Below, one piece after another: positions 8,828 to 19,077 of a DNA stretch of 64,000 bases (position 1 is its first letter; every line of letters begins with the position of its first letter). Under the pieces are notes generated by a model that saw only the letters and a program-made list of their open reading frames with translations, was not told the origin of the DNA and searched no databases. The position numbers and the translations under genes were made by a program. Source of the stretch: Alphaproteobacteria bacterium 46_93_T64 (GTDB lineage: Bacteria; Pseudomonadota; Alphaproteobacteria; Sneathiellales; Sneathiellaceae); assembly GCA_002163135.1 (NCBI GenBank), contig MAAN01000006.1, positions 88,071 through 152,070 of the forward strand. Direction: 5' to 3'.

Positions 8828-11482
8828 ATGACAACAGCAAAAGAAATTCGGTCCGGATTTTTAAATTATTTTGGTAAAAACGACCACGAAATTGTTGAGA
8901 GTTCGCCGCTTGTGCCGCGTAACGATCCAACATTGTTGTTTACGAACGCCGGTATGGTTCAGTTTAAAAACGTTTTTACTGGTCAAGAAAAACGCCCTTA
9001 CAGCCGTGCAGTTACCTCACAAAAGTGCATTCGTGCTGGTGGGAAGCATAATGATTTGGAAAATGTGGGTTACACCGCACGCCATCATACATTCTTTGAA
9101 ATGCTGGGTAATTTTTCGTTTGGCGATTACTTTAAAGAAAATGCAATCGAGCTTGCTTGGAATCTTCTGACCAAGGAATTCGGACTTCCTCAAGAGAAGT
9201 TGCTCGTCACCGTTTACCACGACGATGAAGAGGCTGTGAAGTTATGGAAAAGCATTGCAGGTCTTAGTGACGACCGTATTATTCGTATTGCGACATCGGA
9301 TAATTTTTGGTCAATGGGCGATACAGGTCCGTGCGGACCTTGTTCCGAAATCTTCTTTGACCATGGTGAAGATATTCCTGGAGGTCCTCCGGGCTCTCCT
9401 GACGAAGATGGGGATCGCTTCATCGAAATTTGGAACCTGGTGTTCATGCAGTTTGAGCAACAAGGTGATGGAACCCGTCTAAATCTGCCAAAACCCTCTA
9501 TTGATACAGGTATGGGGCTTGAACGTGTTACTGCTATTATGCAGGGAAAACACAATAATTACGACATTGATATGATGCGTAAAATCATTGAAGCATCTGC
9601 TGAAGTCTCAAATGTTTCTGCAGACGGTGAATTTGTGGCCTCACACCGTGTCATCGCCGATCATCTCAGATCTTCTTCGTTCTTGTTGGCCGACGGGGTA
9701 TTACCCTCCAATGAAGGACGCGGGTATGTCCTCCGCCGTATCATGCGCCGTGCTATGCGTCATGCGCATTTGCTTGGGGCAAAAGATCCAATGGTGTGGA
9801 AATTGGTTCCGACGCTTGTTGACGAAATGGGAAGTGCATTCCCTGAGTTGGAGCGTGCACAGTCCCTCATTACTGAAACTTTGAAATTGGAAGAAACTCG
9901 TTTCAAGGAAACCTTGGGACGTGGCTTGAAGCTTTTGTCTGAAGCTACTGACACTTTGATTGATGATGAAGCCCTATCGGGCGGTGTCGCGTTTAAACTT
10001 TATGACACATATGGTTTTCCGCTTGATTTGACGAAAGACATCTTGCGGGGGCAAAATCGCGAATTGGATGAAGCCGGTTTTGATGCTGCGATGAAAAAGC
10101 AAAAAGACGCTGCCCGTGCTGCTTGGTCTGGATCCGGCGAAGCCACAACTGATCGTCTGTGGTTTGACTTGTATGACAAACATGGTGCGACTGAGTTTCT
10201 TGGATACCAAACCGAGATTGCAGAAGGTCAGGTTCAGGCAGTGATCGTAAACGGTGAGGAAGCCGAGAACGCAGCTACTGGCTCAGATGTCATGATCGTC
10301 CTCAATCAGACTTCGTTTTACGGCGAGTCCGGCGGTCAGGAAGGGGATATGGGATCTCTGATATTTGAAAACGGGCTTGAAATTGATATTACAAATACGC
10401 TGAAAAAAGAAAACCTTTTCATTCATATTGGGAAAGTGACCAAGGGTTCTATCTCTGTTGGCGATTTTGTGGAAACACATGTTGCAAGTGGTCGTCGTGC
10501 TCGTTTGCAAGCACATCACTCTGCAACTCATTTGCTTCACGAAGCCCTTCGACAGCGTTTGGGAGATCATGTTATGCAAAAAGGATCTCTGGTTGCAGAA
10601 GATCGGTTGCGCTTTGATATCGCACACCAAAAACCGGTGACCAAAGAAGAATTAGCGCAGGTTGAAAAAGATGTGAATGACCGTATCCGTATTAATGCGG
10701 ATGTTGAAATTCATCTGACAACACCGAAAGAAGCTATCAAAGCCGGCGCAATGGCATTGTTTGGCGAAAAATACGGCGATGAAGTTCGTGTTGTTTCCAT
10801 GGGCGGTTTAGACGTAGATAATAAGGGCGCTGGACGGTCTTATTCAACAGAGCTCTGCGGCGGTACACATGTAAAACGTACGGGTGATATTGGCTTCGTT
10901 AAAATTGTCAGCGAAAGTGGCTTGGCTGCGGGTGTTCGGCGTATAGAAGCTGTAGCAGGGGCCGCAGCACTTGATTACATTACTGAGCGTGAACAGATCA
11001 TTACAGATGCTGCAACGGTACTGAAATCAGCACCAGCTGAACTAGTAAGCCGTGTTAAAGGATTGCTCGACGAACGTAAACGCCTTGAAAAAGAGCTGAA
11101 AGAAACCCGCAAAAAATTAGCGACAGGTGGAGCTAGCGCTGAACAAGCGGTTGAGGAAATCGCAGGTGTTTCATTTGTAGCGCGCTTGCTTGAAGATGTG
11201 CCACCTCGCGATTTGAAACCGATGGCAGATGAGATCAAGGCACAAATTAAAAGTGGTGTGATTGTTCTAATCGCGGGCAACGACGGTAAAGCTTCAATAG
11301 TTATCGGCGTTACCGATGATCTGACAGATAGAATTAGTGCTGTTGATTTGGTTCGAACTGGTTCGGAAGCACTGGGCGGTAAGGGCGGTGGCGGGCGCCC
11401 TGATATGGCTCAAGCTGGCGGCCCTGACGCTAGCAAAAGTGCGGCTGCGGTGGACGCGATTAAAGCTGTACTTGCACAGTAG
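8828..11482 (+). CDS. alaS: Alanine--tRNA ligase
   Basis: This is a complete class II alanyl-tRNA synthetase of about 884 residues. The N-terminal catalytic domain begins [20 protein letters not shown] and contains the [15 protein letters not shown] segment. The editing domain has the zinc motifs [10 protein letters not shown] and CGGTHV, and the C-terminal C-Ala domain ends [15 protein letters not shown]. The frame extends upstream to a TTG at 8795 and an ATG at 8807, but the ATG at 8828 fits family N-termini and has a GGAG nine bases before it (8815-8818). The final codons and stop are tandemly duplicated just beyond the gene. Confidence 0.97.
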   Translation: MTTAKEIRSGFLNYFGKNDHEIVESSPLVPRNDPTLLFTNAGMVQFKNVFTGQEKRPYSRAVTSQKCIRAGGKHNDLENVGYTARHHTFFEMLGNFSFGDYFKENAIELAWNLLTKEFGLPQEKLLVTVYHDDEEAVKLWKSIAGLSDDRIIRIATSDNFWSMGDTGPCGPCSEIFFDHGEDIPGGPPGSPDEDGDRFIEIWNLVFMQFEQQGDGTRLNLPKPSIDTGMGLERVTAIMQGKHNNYDIDMMRKIIEASAEVSNVSADGEFVASHRVIADHLRSSSFLLADGVLPSNEGRGYVLRRIMRRAMRHAHLLGAKDPMVWKLVPTLVDEMGSAFPELERAQSLITETLKLEETRFKETLGRGLKLLSEATDTLIDDEALSGGVAFKLYDTYGFPLDLTKDILRGQNRELDEAGFDAAMKKQKDAARAAWSGSGEATTDRLWFDLYDKHGATEFLGYQTEIAEGQVQAVIVNGEEAENAATGSDVMIVLNQTSFYGESGGQEGDMGSLIFENGLEIDITNTLKKENLFIHIGKVTKGSISVGDFVETHVASGRRARLQAHHSATHLLHEALRQRLGDHVMQKGSLVAEDRLRFDIAHQKPVTKEELAQVEKDVNDRIRINADVEIHLTTPKEAIKAGAMALFGEKYGDEVRVVSMGGLDVDNKGAGRSYSTELCGGTHVKRTGDIGFVKIVSESGLAAGVRRIEAVAGAAALDYITEREQIITDAATVLKSAPAELVSRVKGLLDERKRLEKELKETRKKLATGGASAEQAVEEIAGVSFVARLLEDVPPRDLKPMADEIKAQIKSGVIVLIAGNDGKASIVIGVTDDLTDRISAVDLVRTGSEALGGKGGGGRPDMAQAGGPDASKSAAAVDAIKAVLAQ

Positions 11483-11506
11483 ATTAAAGCTGTGCTTGCA
11501 CAGTAA
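11459..11506 (+). repeat. 24-bp tandem duplication of the alaS 3' end including the stop codon
   Basis: The last seven codons plus stop of alaS (11459-11482) are repeated immediately at 11483-11506. The two copies differ at one internal base (A to G) and in the stop codon (TAG then TAA). The period is exactly 24 bases, so the second copy stays in frame. Readthrough of the first stop would add IKAVLAQ again. It looks like a replication-slippage duplication. Confidence 0.9.
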
Positions 11507-11539
11507 TTTTCTCTTCATAGATCAAATTTATTAACGGAA

Positions 11540-11570
11540 AACGGCAGGAATACTCCTGCCGTTCCTTCTG
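11540..11570 (+). terminator. Rho-independent terminator of alaS
   Basis: A perfect 10-bp stem (AACGGCAGGA pairing with TCCTGCCGTT, 11540-11549 and 11554-11563) with a 4-base loop is followed by a pyrimidine-rich run. It lies 34 bases after the second stop codon of the duplicated alaS end. Confidence 0.75.
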
Positions 11571-11761
11571 TGCATGCGGGCGCACAGAACGCCTCCGAGT
11601 GACTACTCGAATTCCCCTCAACATCTTATATATTTCAATGCTTTGTAAAGGGAAGCTAATATATGCATTTAATTGATGGCGCAGATATGGCGCCTTCGTG
11701 AGTATTTCAAGGCACAAGCAAATGAAATCAAATAATTAAACCCAAGTTGTAAGTGTGAATA

Positions 11762-12391
11762 TTATACCGATTTCGGATTTTTCACCATGGCGCGTATTAG
11801 GAAGGTCGCTAGCAATTTGACAAATTCTTCGCGGCTTTTGCCCATGCGATACGCTTGTGGTGCTGAGGATTGAATAAGTCCCATCATGGCATGGCCCATT
11901 AGTTCGGGATCTACATCATCATATAATTCTTCATTGTCTTTTGAAATCATCAAAATTTTGATGAAACCTGCTGCAAACCGGCTACGCACTACTTTTGCTG
12001 TCGAATCTGTTGGATCAAAGAGCTTGGTGTCTACAAGGGCTGAACGAAGAAGGCCCGGGTTCTGTTCCGCAAATTCTTGAATGGCAGTAAGTGCGAAGTG
12101 AATGTATTCTTCAAAGCTGTTTACTTTTGGAATCCGGCCAAGCACGAAATCATGCAGGTCCTCTTGGGCTTCACTGGCAAAGGCCATAAAGATTTCGCGT
12201 TTGTCATGAAAATGGCTGTAAAACGTACCGTGAGCAACATCTGCCTCGCGTGCAATGTCTTGTGGGCGCGTTTCATGATAGCCGCGCAGAATGAATAATT
12301 TACGCGCTGCCGCCAAAAGTCTTTCCCGTTTTTCGGCTTTCCGTCTGCCCGCACGATCGGTTGCAATCTTCCCCTCTACCGCATCCGTCAT
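11762..12391 (-). CDS. TetR/AcrR family transcriptional regulator
   Basis: This 209-residue protein has an N-terminal TetR helix-turn-helix (about 20-65, with ILRGYHETRPQDIAREADVAHGTFYSHFHDKREIF split around the recognition helix) and a helical ligand-binding C-terminal domain. An upstream GGGG lies suitably before the ATG. The gene is divergent from the acyl-CoA ligase operon, with a perfect palindrome between them (12444-12456). It therefore probably represses that operon and responds to an acyl-CoA or aromatic-CoA effector; that is inference. Confidence 0.9.
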   Translation of the reverse strand: MTDAVEGKIATDRAGRRKAEKRERLLAAARKLFILRGYHETRPQDIAREADVAHGTFYSHFHDKREIFMAFASEAQEDLHDFVLGRIPKVNSFEEYIHFALTAIQEFAEQNPGLLRSALVDTKLFDPTDSTAKVVRSRFAAGFIKILMISKDNEELYDDVDPELMGHAMMGLIQSSAPQAYRMGKSREEFVKLLATFLIRAMVKNPKSV

Positions 12392-12443
12392 GTTCGATTT
12401 ACCCCTTATTATTATTTTTTGCAGCTCGCGCTGGAATTTTCAG

Positions 12444-12456
12444 TGACAATTTGTCA
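12444..12456. promoter_or_regulatory. Candidate TetR operator (TGACAA-T-TTGTCA)
   Basis: A perfect 6+1+6 palindrome lies in the 131-base gap between the divergent TetR gene and the acyl-CoA ligase gene. Its position and dyad symmetry fit an operator for the adjacent TetR protein. Binding is not demonstrated by sequence alone. Confidence 0.5.
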
Positions 12457-12522
12457 ATATTCAAAAAGACTACCAGTCAGCCCGATAAAACTGAACCAAA
12501 AAGTGTTGGAGATGAAGCCGGA

Positions 12523-14373
12523 ATGAATAGTGCAGTACCTTTTAGAAAGTTGAACCGTCCTGAACCGGATATCTCCGTTGATAAAAACTCGGATGGCTCA
12601 TATCTGATTCAAAGCAATATAGCAATTGGAGAGTTCGAAAAAAACGCTGCAGCTTTCTGGCTCCGCTCCGCTGAAGAGTTCCCTGATCGTGAGTTTCTGG
12701 TTCATTGTGGACCTGATGGGGATTGGCCCGTTCTAACTTATTCAGAAGCCCGAGATCAGGCAAACCAGATTAGTACATGGTTGTTGGAACACGGTTATTC
12801 TGAGAAGACACCCATTCTGATTTTGTCAGGAAATAGCTTTGCACATGCGCTGTTGTCAATGGGCGCGCTGCAAATCGGTGTCCCAATTGTCCCTGTCTCT
12901 CCATCCTATTCTTTAATGAGCTGGAACTTCGAAAAGCTGAAATATGCGGCAGATCTGGTGCAGCCAAAAATGGTCTTCGCTGAAAATGGAACGCTTTACG
13001 GGCAAGCGGTTAAGGCGCTTGAAGCATTTGATTTGGATATCGCTACGGTGGATGGTGATGATCTAGGTGGGATGGATTTCGAAAACCTGTTTCCACCCGT
13101 TGATTTACCGCGTGTAGAGGCTGCTCGACAACGAGTTGAGCATGATACTCTTGCCAAAATCCTGTTTACATCGGGATCAACCGGAATGCCAAAGGCGGTT
13201 CCGAATACGCACAGGATGATTTGTTCTGGCCAAAAGATGCACGAATTGATTTCAGAACCTCGTGATCCTATTGGGGACCGGAGTTTGGTTCTAGACTGGT
13301 TGCCTTGGCATCATACATTCGGCGGGAATGTGAATTTCTTTGGTAATATCCGGGTTGCCGGAACCATGTATATGGATGATGGAAAACCTATCCCGGGGTT
13401 ATTCGATCGAACAATTGATAATATCAAAAAGATCAGACCGACAAGATTTAGCAGTGTTCCAACCGCATTTAGTTTTCTTCTGGATCAGCTGGAAAAAGAT
13501 GACGAACTGGTAGAAGCGTTTTTCGATCGCGTGAAAATTTGCCAGTATGGTGGTGCTGCCCTGTCACAAGAACTGTATGAACGTATGCAGGTTCTCGCGA
13601 TTAAACATACTGGCATGCGGATGCCATTTGGTACCGGTTGGGGATCTACAGAAACTACTGGTATGGGGACGGCTGTGTATTGGGAAGAGGACAAAGTCGG
13701 TTTGATCGGTGTTCCTTATTCCGGTGTTCAAGTGAAATTGATTCCAGTTGGGGAAAAGTTTGAAATTCGGGTCAAGGGACCTCATGTCCATACAGGTTAT
13801 TATAGACGGCCGGATTTAACGGAAGAATATTTCGATGAAGACGGGTTCTATTGCATGGGAGATGCCGTGAATTTCATGAACGCGGAGAAACTTGAGCAAG
13901 GCCTCGTTTTTAATGGTCGCGTTTCCGAAGACTTCAAACTTGCCAATGGCACATGGGTAGAAACAGGAAGTTTACGCTTAAACTTGATTGATGCATTGGA
14001 CCCGCTGGTACGGGACGTTGTTATTGCAGGGCATGACCGTGAAGAAATCGCGATTTTAATCGTTCCCAATGAGGCCGTAATGAAAAAAGCGATAGAAAAT
14101 GGGCATGTTATGGAAGGGCCTGAAAGCCTGGTCAGTCAAACTGAAATACTTGACGCGGTTCGAGAAAAACTGGAGACCTACCACAAGACCAATAAGAATA
14201 AGAGCCGTTTTGTCGCGCATGCCCTCATAATGGGGTATCCTCTGTCGTCTGACGAAAACGAAATTACTGATAAACAATATATCAACCAATCTGCCGTTCT
14301 AGGTAACAGGGCGCAACTTGTTGAACGGTTGTACAACAAAGTCTCACCCCCAGAGATTTTGCATTTCACTTAA
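12523..14373 (+). CDS. Feruloyl-CoA synthetase-like acyl-CoA ligase (AMP-binding)
   Basis: This protein of about 616 residues is an adenylate-forming acyl-CoA ligase. Residues 214-230 hold the AMP-binding P-loop ILFTSGSTGMPKAVPNTH, followed by DWLPWHHTFGGNVNFF and MYMDDGKPIPG. Those two segments are characteristic of the feruloyl-CoA synthase branch rather than FadD. The frame extends upstream to 12361 and would overlap the TetR gene; the ATG at 12523 (MNSAVPFRKL) gives the expected family length. The next two genes encode an NADP-dependent reductase and a beta-oxidation enzyme, so the set probably activates and degrades an aromatic or other carboxylic acid as its CoA thioester. The exact substrate is unknown. 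Confidence 0.85.
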   Translation: MNSAVPFRKLNRPEPDISVDKNSDGSYLIQSNIAIGEFEKNAAAFWLRSAEEFPDREFLVHCGPDGDWPVLTYSEARDQANQISTWLLEHGYSEKTPILILSGNSFAHALLSMGALQIGVPIVPVSPSYSLMSWNFEKLKYAADLVQPKMVFAENGTLYGQAVKALEAFDLDIATVDGDDLGGMDFENLFPPVDLPRVEAARQRVEHDTLAKILFTSGSTGMPKAVPNTHRMICSGQKMHELISEPRDPIGDRSLVLDWLPWHHTFGGNVNFFGNIRVAGTMYMDDGKPIPGLFDRTIDNIKKIRPTRFSSVPTAFSFLLDQLEKDDELVEAFFDRVKICQYGGAALSQELYERMQVLAIKHTGMRMPFGTGWGSTETTGMGTAVYWEEDKVGLIGVPYSGVQVKLIPVGEKFEIRVKGPHVHTGYYRRPDLTEEYFDEDGFYCMGDAVNFMNAEKLEQGLVFNGRVSEDFKLANGTWVETGSLRLNLIDALDPLVRDVVIAGHDREEIAILIVPNEAVMKKAIENGHVMEGPESLVSQTEILDAVREKLETYHKTNKNKSRFVAHALIMGYPLSSDENEITDKQYINQSAVLGNRAQLVERLYNKVSPPEILHFT

Positions 14374-14388
14374 AGGAAAAAAAGAAAT

Positions 14389-15423
14389 ATGACTGACATG
14401 AATAAACAATGGCTTCTTAAATCTCGCCCACATGGGGAGCCAACATTGGATAACTTTGAACTTGTAGAAACAGCCATCCCAGAACCGGGTGAAGGCGAAT
14501 TTCTTCTAAAAACAATTTACATGTCCCTGGATCCGTATATGCGCGGCCGGATGAATGACAGCAAAAGCTATGCCGTTAGTGCTGAGCTGGGCGAACCCAT
14601 GTCTGGCGGCGGCATTGCCGTTGTCGTGAAGTCCAACAACTCACGTTATAACGAAGGTGACTATGTTGTTGCCATGACCAAGTGGCAAGGTTACAGCGTG
14701 TCCAACGGCGAAGGGGTTATGAAGTTGAACCCTGAGTTGGCTCCAATTTCAACAGGCGTTGGTGTGCTTGGTATGCCAGGTATTACGGCCTATGCCGGAT
14801 TGCTTGAAATAGGTAAACCGAAGGAAGGCGAAACTGTTGTTGTTTCTGCAGCTTCAGGCGCAGTTGGTTCAATCGTTGGGCAAATTGCTAAAATTAAAGG
14901 GTCACGGGTTGTTGGCGTTGCTGGCTCTGCAGAAAAATGTGCCTATGTTGTAGATGAATTGGGATTTGATCTGTGTGTGAACTACAAAGATCCAGATTTC
15001 GTTGAGCAACTGGGTAAAGCCTGTCCAGATGGTATTGATGTTTACTTTGAAAATGTTGGCGGCACTGTATTTGACGCCGTGTTCCCGTTGATGAATGATT
15101 TCTCGCGGATCCCGCTTTGTGGCCGCATTGCAAATTACAACATGACGGGTGATCCTGAAGGACCGAACAAACTTCCAGCCTTCTTTGGTCAGATGTTAGT
15201 AAAAAGAATTACTCTTAGAGGTTTCATAAGTTTTGACCATTATAACCTCCTTCCTGAGTTCCTGCGAGACATGGGAAGCTGGGTTGGTTCAGGACAAGTG
15301 AAATACAAAGAAGATATCGTTGAAGGCATTGAAAATGCACCAGAAGCGTTCCTAGGCTTGCTGAAAGGCAAGAACTTCGGGAAATTGCTTGTGCAGGTTT
15401 CAGATGACCCAACGCGTAAATAA
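14389..15423 (+). CDS. NADP-dependent oxidoreductase, zinc-independent MDR family
   Basis: This 344-residue medium-chain reductase belongs to the leukotriene B4 dehydrogenase / CurA-like branch. It has MSLDPYMRGRMND near residue 44, the nucleotide-binding stretch VVVSAASGAVGSIVGQIAK (about 150-168) and YFENVGGTVFDAV. These enzymes reduce alpha,beta-unsaturated ketones, aldehydes or acyl compounds with NADPH and need no zinc. It lies 15 bases after the ligase gene and 48 bases before the FadJ-type gene, so it is probably part of the same operon. It may act on an enoyl intermediate, which is inference. Confidence 0.88.
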   Translation: MTDMNKQWLLKSRPHGEPTLDNFELVETAIPEPGEGEFLLKTIYMSLDPYMRGRMNDSKSYAVSAELGEPMSGGGIAVVVKSNNSRYNEGDYVVAMTKWQGYSVSNGEGVMKLNPELAPISTGVGVLGMPGITAYAGLLEIGKPKEGETVVVSAASGAVGSIVGQIAKIKGSRVVGVAGSAEKCAYVVDELGFDLCVNYKDPDFVEQLGKACPDGIDVYFENVGGTVFDAVFPLMNDFSRIPLCGRIANYNMTGDPEGPNKLPAFFGQMLVKRITLRGFISFDHYNLLPEFLRDMGSWVGSGQVKYKEDIVEGIENAPEAFLGLLKGKNFGKLLVQVSDDPTRK

Positions 15424-15471
15424 TTTGAAGAATAAAATAAAAAACAGTCAAAACCTTGGAAGGAAAAATTA

Positions 15472-17556
15472 ATGACTGCAATTACAAGTTTGGTAAATTA
15501 CGAAGCCGAAGGGGATGTTGGGGTTATCACGATAGACAATCCTCCTGTTAATGCGCTCAGCGCAGGCGTTCGTGAAGGTATCAAAGGCGGAATTCTAACT
15601 GCAAACGAAGATAATTCGGTATCGTCCATCGTTTTGGTATGTGATGGCCGGACATTTATTGCCGGTGCTGATATCACAGAATTTGGTAAGCCAATGACGG
15701 GCCCAAGCCTGCATGAAGTCATCGGTGCGATTGAAAAATCAACAAAACCAGTGGTCGCAGCCATTCACGGTACTGCTCTTGGTGGCGGTTTGGAAACTGC
15801 TCTTGGCTGTCACTATCGTGTGTCCAGCAAAACAGCAAAAGTTGGTCTTCCTGAAGTGAAGCTTGGTATTTTGCCAGGTGCTGGCGGAACACAACGCCTA
15901 CCACGTGTTGTCGGTGTTCCAATGGCTCTTCAAATGATCGCTAGCGGTGCGCCAATTGGTGCTGCCAAGGCCTTGGAGGTCGGTTTGGTCGATGAAGTGA
16001 TCGAAGGCGATTTGAAGCAAGGTGCTATCGCATTCGCTAAGAAGGTGGTTGCTGAAGGGCGTCCGCTGGTAAAAATTAGTGATCAAGATGATAAGTTACA
16101 AGAAGCCAAAGACAATCCTGCAATCTTTGATGATTTCCGCAAGTCGATTGCTCGGAAATCTCGTGGGTTTGTGGCTCCTGAAAACTGCATTAAGGCGGTT
16201 GAGGCTGCGGTCGAACTTCCATTTGATGAAGGATTGAAGCGCGAGCGCGAGTTGTTCATCGAATTGATGGAGGGGGAGCAATCCTTTAGTCAGCGTTATT
16301 TCTTCTTCTCGGAAAGACTGGCTGCCAAAATTCCTGATGTCCCAAAAGACACACCGCTGCTTGATATAAATACATGCGGCATAATTGGTGCGGGAACAAT
16401 GGGCGGCGGTATCGCTATGAATTTCCTGCAAGCAGGAATTCCAATCATCATCGTCGAAACAGAACAAGACGCCTTGGATCGTGGCCTTGCACTAATTGAA
16501 AAAAATTATGCGGCAACAGTATCTAAAGGCCGTATGAGCCAAGACGCAATGGACAAATGTATGTCTTTGCTAACAGGTACAATCAATCTTGAAGATCTCA
16601 GTGATGTTGACATCGTGATTGAGGCGATTTTCGAGAATATGGAAGTTAAGAAAGAAATCTTCCAGAAACTTGATGCCATTTGTAAAGAAGGTGCAATTCT
16701 GGCCACCAACACTTCAACATTGGATATTGACGAAATCGGGGAAGCAACTAAGCGACCTGAATCTGTCATCGGACTGCATTTCTTCAGCCCGGCCAATGTG
16801 ATGAAGCTTCTTGAAGAAGTTCGCACAAAGAAAACAAGCAAAACAGTTATGGCAACCTGTATGGCACTTGCCAAACGTATTGGTAAAGTCCCTGCAATGG
16901 TTGGTGTATGTGAAGGCTTTGTTGGCAATCGCATCCTACATCGCCGTACAGAGCAATCTGCGGACTTATTGCTGGAAGGCGCAATGCCGCAAGACGTAGA
17001 CCGCGTGTTATTCGATTTCGGTTTGCCGATGGGCCCGTTTGCTATGGCGGACCTTGCAGGCAATGATGTGGGATGGCGTATTCGTCAGGGCAAAGGTGCT
17101 ACGAGTGCTGTCGCCGATGCAATCTGTGAACTAGGGCGTTTTGGCCAAAAAACAGGGTCTGGATATTATCTCTATAAAGATGGTAGCCGTACACCGACAC
17201 CGGATCCAATTGTTGAAGATATCATTATCAAAGCATCAAAAGATGCGGGCATAGATCGCCGTGAAATTTCAGACGATGAAATCTTGAAACGTTGTGTCTA
17301 TCCGATGGTCAATGAAGGTGCCAAACTGCTTGAAGAAGGCATTGCAACACGCGCTAGCGACATCGATGTTATCTGGGTATACGGATATGGTTGGCCGATT
17401 TATCGCGGTGGCCCAATGCGCTATGGCGATGCTGTCGGTCTTAAAAATGTTTATGACACTCTGGTTGAGTATCAAAAAGAACATGGTGATTTCTTTAAAC
17501 CTTGTGCCTTGTTAGTGCGCTTGGCAAAAGAAGGAAAAACTTTTCAAGACGCCTAA
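15472..17556 (+). CDS. Bifunctional enoyl-CoA hydratase / 3-hydroxyacyl-CoA dehydrogenase (FadJ/FadB-type)
   Basis: This 694-residue protein fuses two activities. The crotonase domain (1-190) keeps both catalytic glutamates (E108 in GGGLETALG and E128 in [14 protein letters not shown]). The 3-hydroxyacyl-CoA dehydrogenase domain has the NAD motif GAGTMGGG (307-314) and catalytic H436 in GLHFFSPAN. The C-terminal helical domains end with [17 protein letters not shown]. It performs hydration and oxidation in beta-oxidation; no thiolase lies alongside. A GGA-rich ribosome site (GGAAGGA) precedes the ATG. A strong terminator follows at 17581. Confidence 0.94.
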   Translation: MTAITSLVNYEAEGDVGVITIDNPPVNALSAGVREGIKGGILTANEDNSVSSIVLVCDGRTFIAGADITEFGKPMTGPSLHEVIGAIEKSTKPVVAAIHGTALGGGLETALGCHYRVSSKTAKVGLPEVKLGILPGAGGTQRLPRVVGVPMALQMIASGAPIGAAKALEVGLVDEVIEGDLKQGAIAFAKKVVAEGRPLVKISDQDDKLQEAKDNPAIFDDFRKSIARKSRGFVAPENCIKAVEAAVELPFDEGLKRERELFIELMEGEQSFSQRYFFFSERLAAKIPDVPKDTPLLDINTCGIIGAGTMGGGIAMNFLQAGIPIIIVETEQDALDRGLALIEKNYAATVSKGRMSQDAMDKCMSLLTGTINLEDLSDVDIVIEAIFENMEVKKEIFQKLDAICKEGAILATNTSTLDIDEIGEATKRPESVIGLHFFSPANVMKLLEEVRTKKTSKTVMATCMALAKRIGKVPAMVGVCEGFVGNRILHRRTEQSADLLLEGAMPQDVDRVLFDFGLPMGPFAMADLAGNDVGWRIRQGKGATSAVADAICELGRFGQKTGSGYYLYKDGSRTPTPDPIVEDIIIKASKDAGIDRREISDDEILKRCVYPMVNEGAKLLEEGIATRASDIDVIWVYGYGWPIYRGGPMRYGDAVGLKNVYDTLVEYQKEHGDFFKPCALLVRLAKEGKTFQDA

Positions 17557-17580
17557 TTCTTGAAAATTTACCTAAAGAAG

Positions 17581-17609
17581 AAACCCCGCGTTAATAGCGG
17601 GGTTTTTTT
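17581..17609. terminator. Bidirectional terminator between the fadJ-like gene and the MFS gene
   Basis: A perfect 9-bp stem (AAACCCCGC, 17581-17589, pairing with GCGGGGTTT, 17597-17605) with a 7-base loop is followed by a T run on the + strand. On the - strand it is followed by a pyrimidine-rich tract. It serves both convergent operons. Confidence 0.9.
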
Positions 17610-19077
17610 ATGTCTTTTCCCTATTTGCCCACGCCATGTAAAGCGCTGGGATGAGGGAAACTGAAAAAACCAAGGCTGAAACAAGGAAGACATCTTGAAA
17701 GGTATCATTCATCAATTGAATTTTGTCCGCTGCCGATAGGATAACACCATTTTTTGTCTGCAGAGCAAGTTCAGTATGATGTGCGGTTCTTGCCGTGATA
17801 AGAAGGGCCGTTAGATTTACACCAATTGTTCCGCCAAGCATGCGGACAAAATTTAGTGCGCCCGAGGCATCAGGAACCATCTGTGGTGATACTATTGAAA
17901 GAGCAAAAGTACTATTTGATGGCATAACAAAGCCGAGACCAATCCTGCCGATAATTATCCATCCTGCAAGAAAGAGATAGGTCGTGTCTTTGGTCGAAAA
18001 ACTGATCACAATCGACGCGACAACAAAAAGAATTTGCCCAAATATTATCAATCGATAAGCAGGCATTTTGTCAATGAGGCGGCCGACAATGGGGAAAACA
18101 AAAGCAAGTAACAACCCTGCTGGTAGTAGTAAAAGACCTGCGTCTGTCGCGCTAGCTGATTGTACTGTTCTTGAAAAAAGCGGAATGGCATAGAAACTGG
18201 AGAACATACCGGCACTGGTAAGAGCGCCAATTGCAGCAGATGAGGTGATACTCAGGTTTTTAAACATGCGAAGTTCAACCAAGGGGGCCGCGCTTCTAAG
18301 GTCTCTTATGAAAAATAGAGAGAAAGAGATCCCCGCAATTGCCAAATAAGGATAAACTTGCAGACTATCAAATGCATAAAATTGACTATTGGAGAGACCC
18401 GTTAGCAGGCACCCAACAGCAAGAGCTATAAAAAACAAGCTAGTGAAATTGAATTGGCCGGAGGTTTGCCGCGCTTCTCGGTCAGGTAAAAGGTAGGCAC
18501 CCAACCCCCCAGCAAGCAACGCCAATGGAATGACGACCGCGAAGGTCATGTGCCAGTCCATGCTATCCGTAATAACACCGCCAATGACGGGTCCAAGAGC
18601 TGGACCAATAACGACACCCATCCCAAACATTCCCATAGCGCGTCCCCGCATATCGCTTGGGAAAAGAAGGAACACCAAAGCCATGGAAAGAGGTTGAAGG
18701 ATGCCTGCACCAGCCCCTTGCAGCAATCTTGCGATTACGAGAGTTTCATAAGTGTTAGAGAACCAACCGAGGGTGCTTCCCAAAATGAAGGAAGTTATCG
18801 CCGTGATAAAGGTTAATCGAGCACCTATGCTTTTCATCAACCATGCTGTTGTCAGCATTGCAACGCTTGAAGCACATAAAAACGCAGTGGACATCCACTG
18901 AGCAGATCCTTGTGTAATGTGAAAAGTCGCCATGATGTCTGTGAGGGCCACATTCACCATGGTAGAGGAAAAAATTGTCGTGAGCAGTCCAAGAACTACC
19001 GCAAAACCGGCCAGCCATTTGTATGCAGGACCATACCGGTTTTTCAGTGCGGTATTTCTATCGATTGGTTTGTTCAA
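17608..19077 (-). CDS. MFS drug/organic-anion exporter, DHA2 (EmrB/QacA) family
   Basis: This 489-residue protein has about 14 hydrophobic segments and typical DHA2 motifs: STMVNVALTDIMATF in the first helix, ARLLQGAGAGILQPLSMALVF (motif around residues 114-134) and GPALGPVIGGVI. It is likely a proton-driven exporter in the inner membrane. The start appears to be a TTG that overlaps the stop of the upstream CoA-transferase gene (TTGA), so the two are translationally coupled. Substrate is unknown; export of a catabolic intermediate or toxic acid is possible. Confidence 0.88.
   Translation of the reverse strand: MNKPIDRNTALKNRYGPAYKWLAGFAVVLGLLTTIFSSTMVNVALTDIMATFHITQGSAQWMSTAFLCASSVAMLTTAWLMKSIGARLTFITAITSFILGSTLGWFSNTYETLVIARLLQGAGAGILQPLSMALVFLLFPSDMRGRAMGMFGMGVVIGPALGPVIGGVITDSMDWHMTFAVVIPLALLAGGLGAYLLPDREARQTSGQFNFTSLFFIALAVGCLLTGLSNSQFYAFDSLQVYPYLAIAGISFSLFFIRDLRSAAPLVELRMFKNLSITSSAAIGALTSAGMFSSFYAIPLFSRTVQSASATDAGLLLLPAGLLLAFVFPIVGRLIDKMPAYRLIIFGQILFVVASIVISFSTKDTTYLFLAGWIIIGRIGLGFVMPSNSTFALSIVSPQMVPDASGALNFVRMLGGTIGVNLTALLITARTAHHTELALQTKNGVILSAADKIQLMNDTFQDVFLVSALVFSVSLIPALYMAWANREKT

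Noticed and set aside
12361..12522. An N-terminal extension of the acyl-CoA ligase from 12361
   Set aside because: It would overlap the divergent TetR gene and include the candidate operator; the 54 extra residues do not resemble family sequence. The ATG at 12523 gives the normal length.
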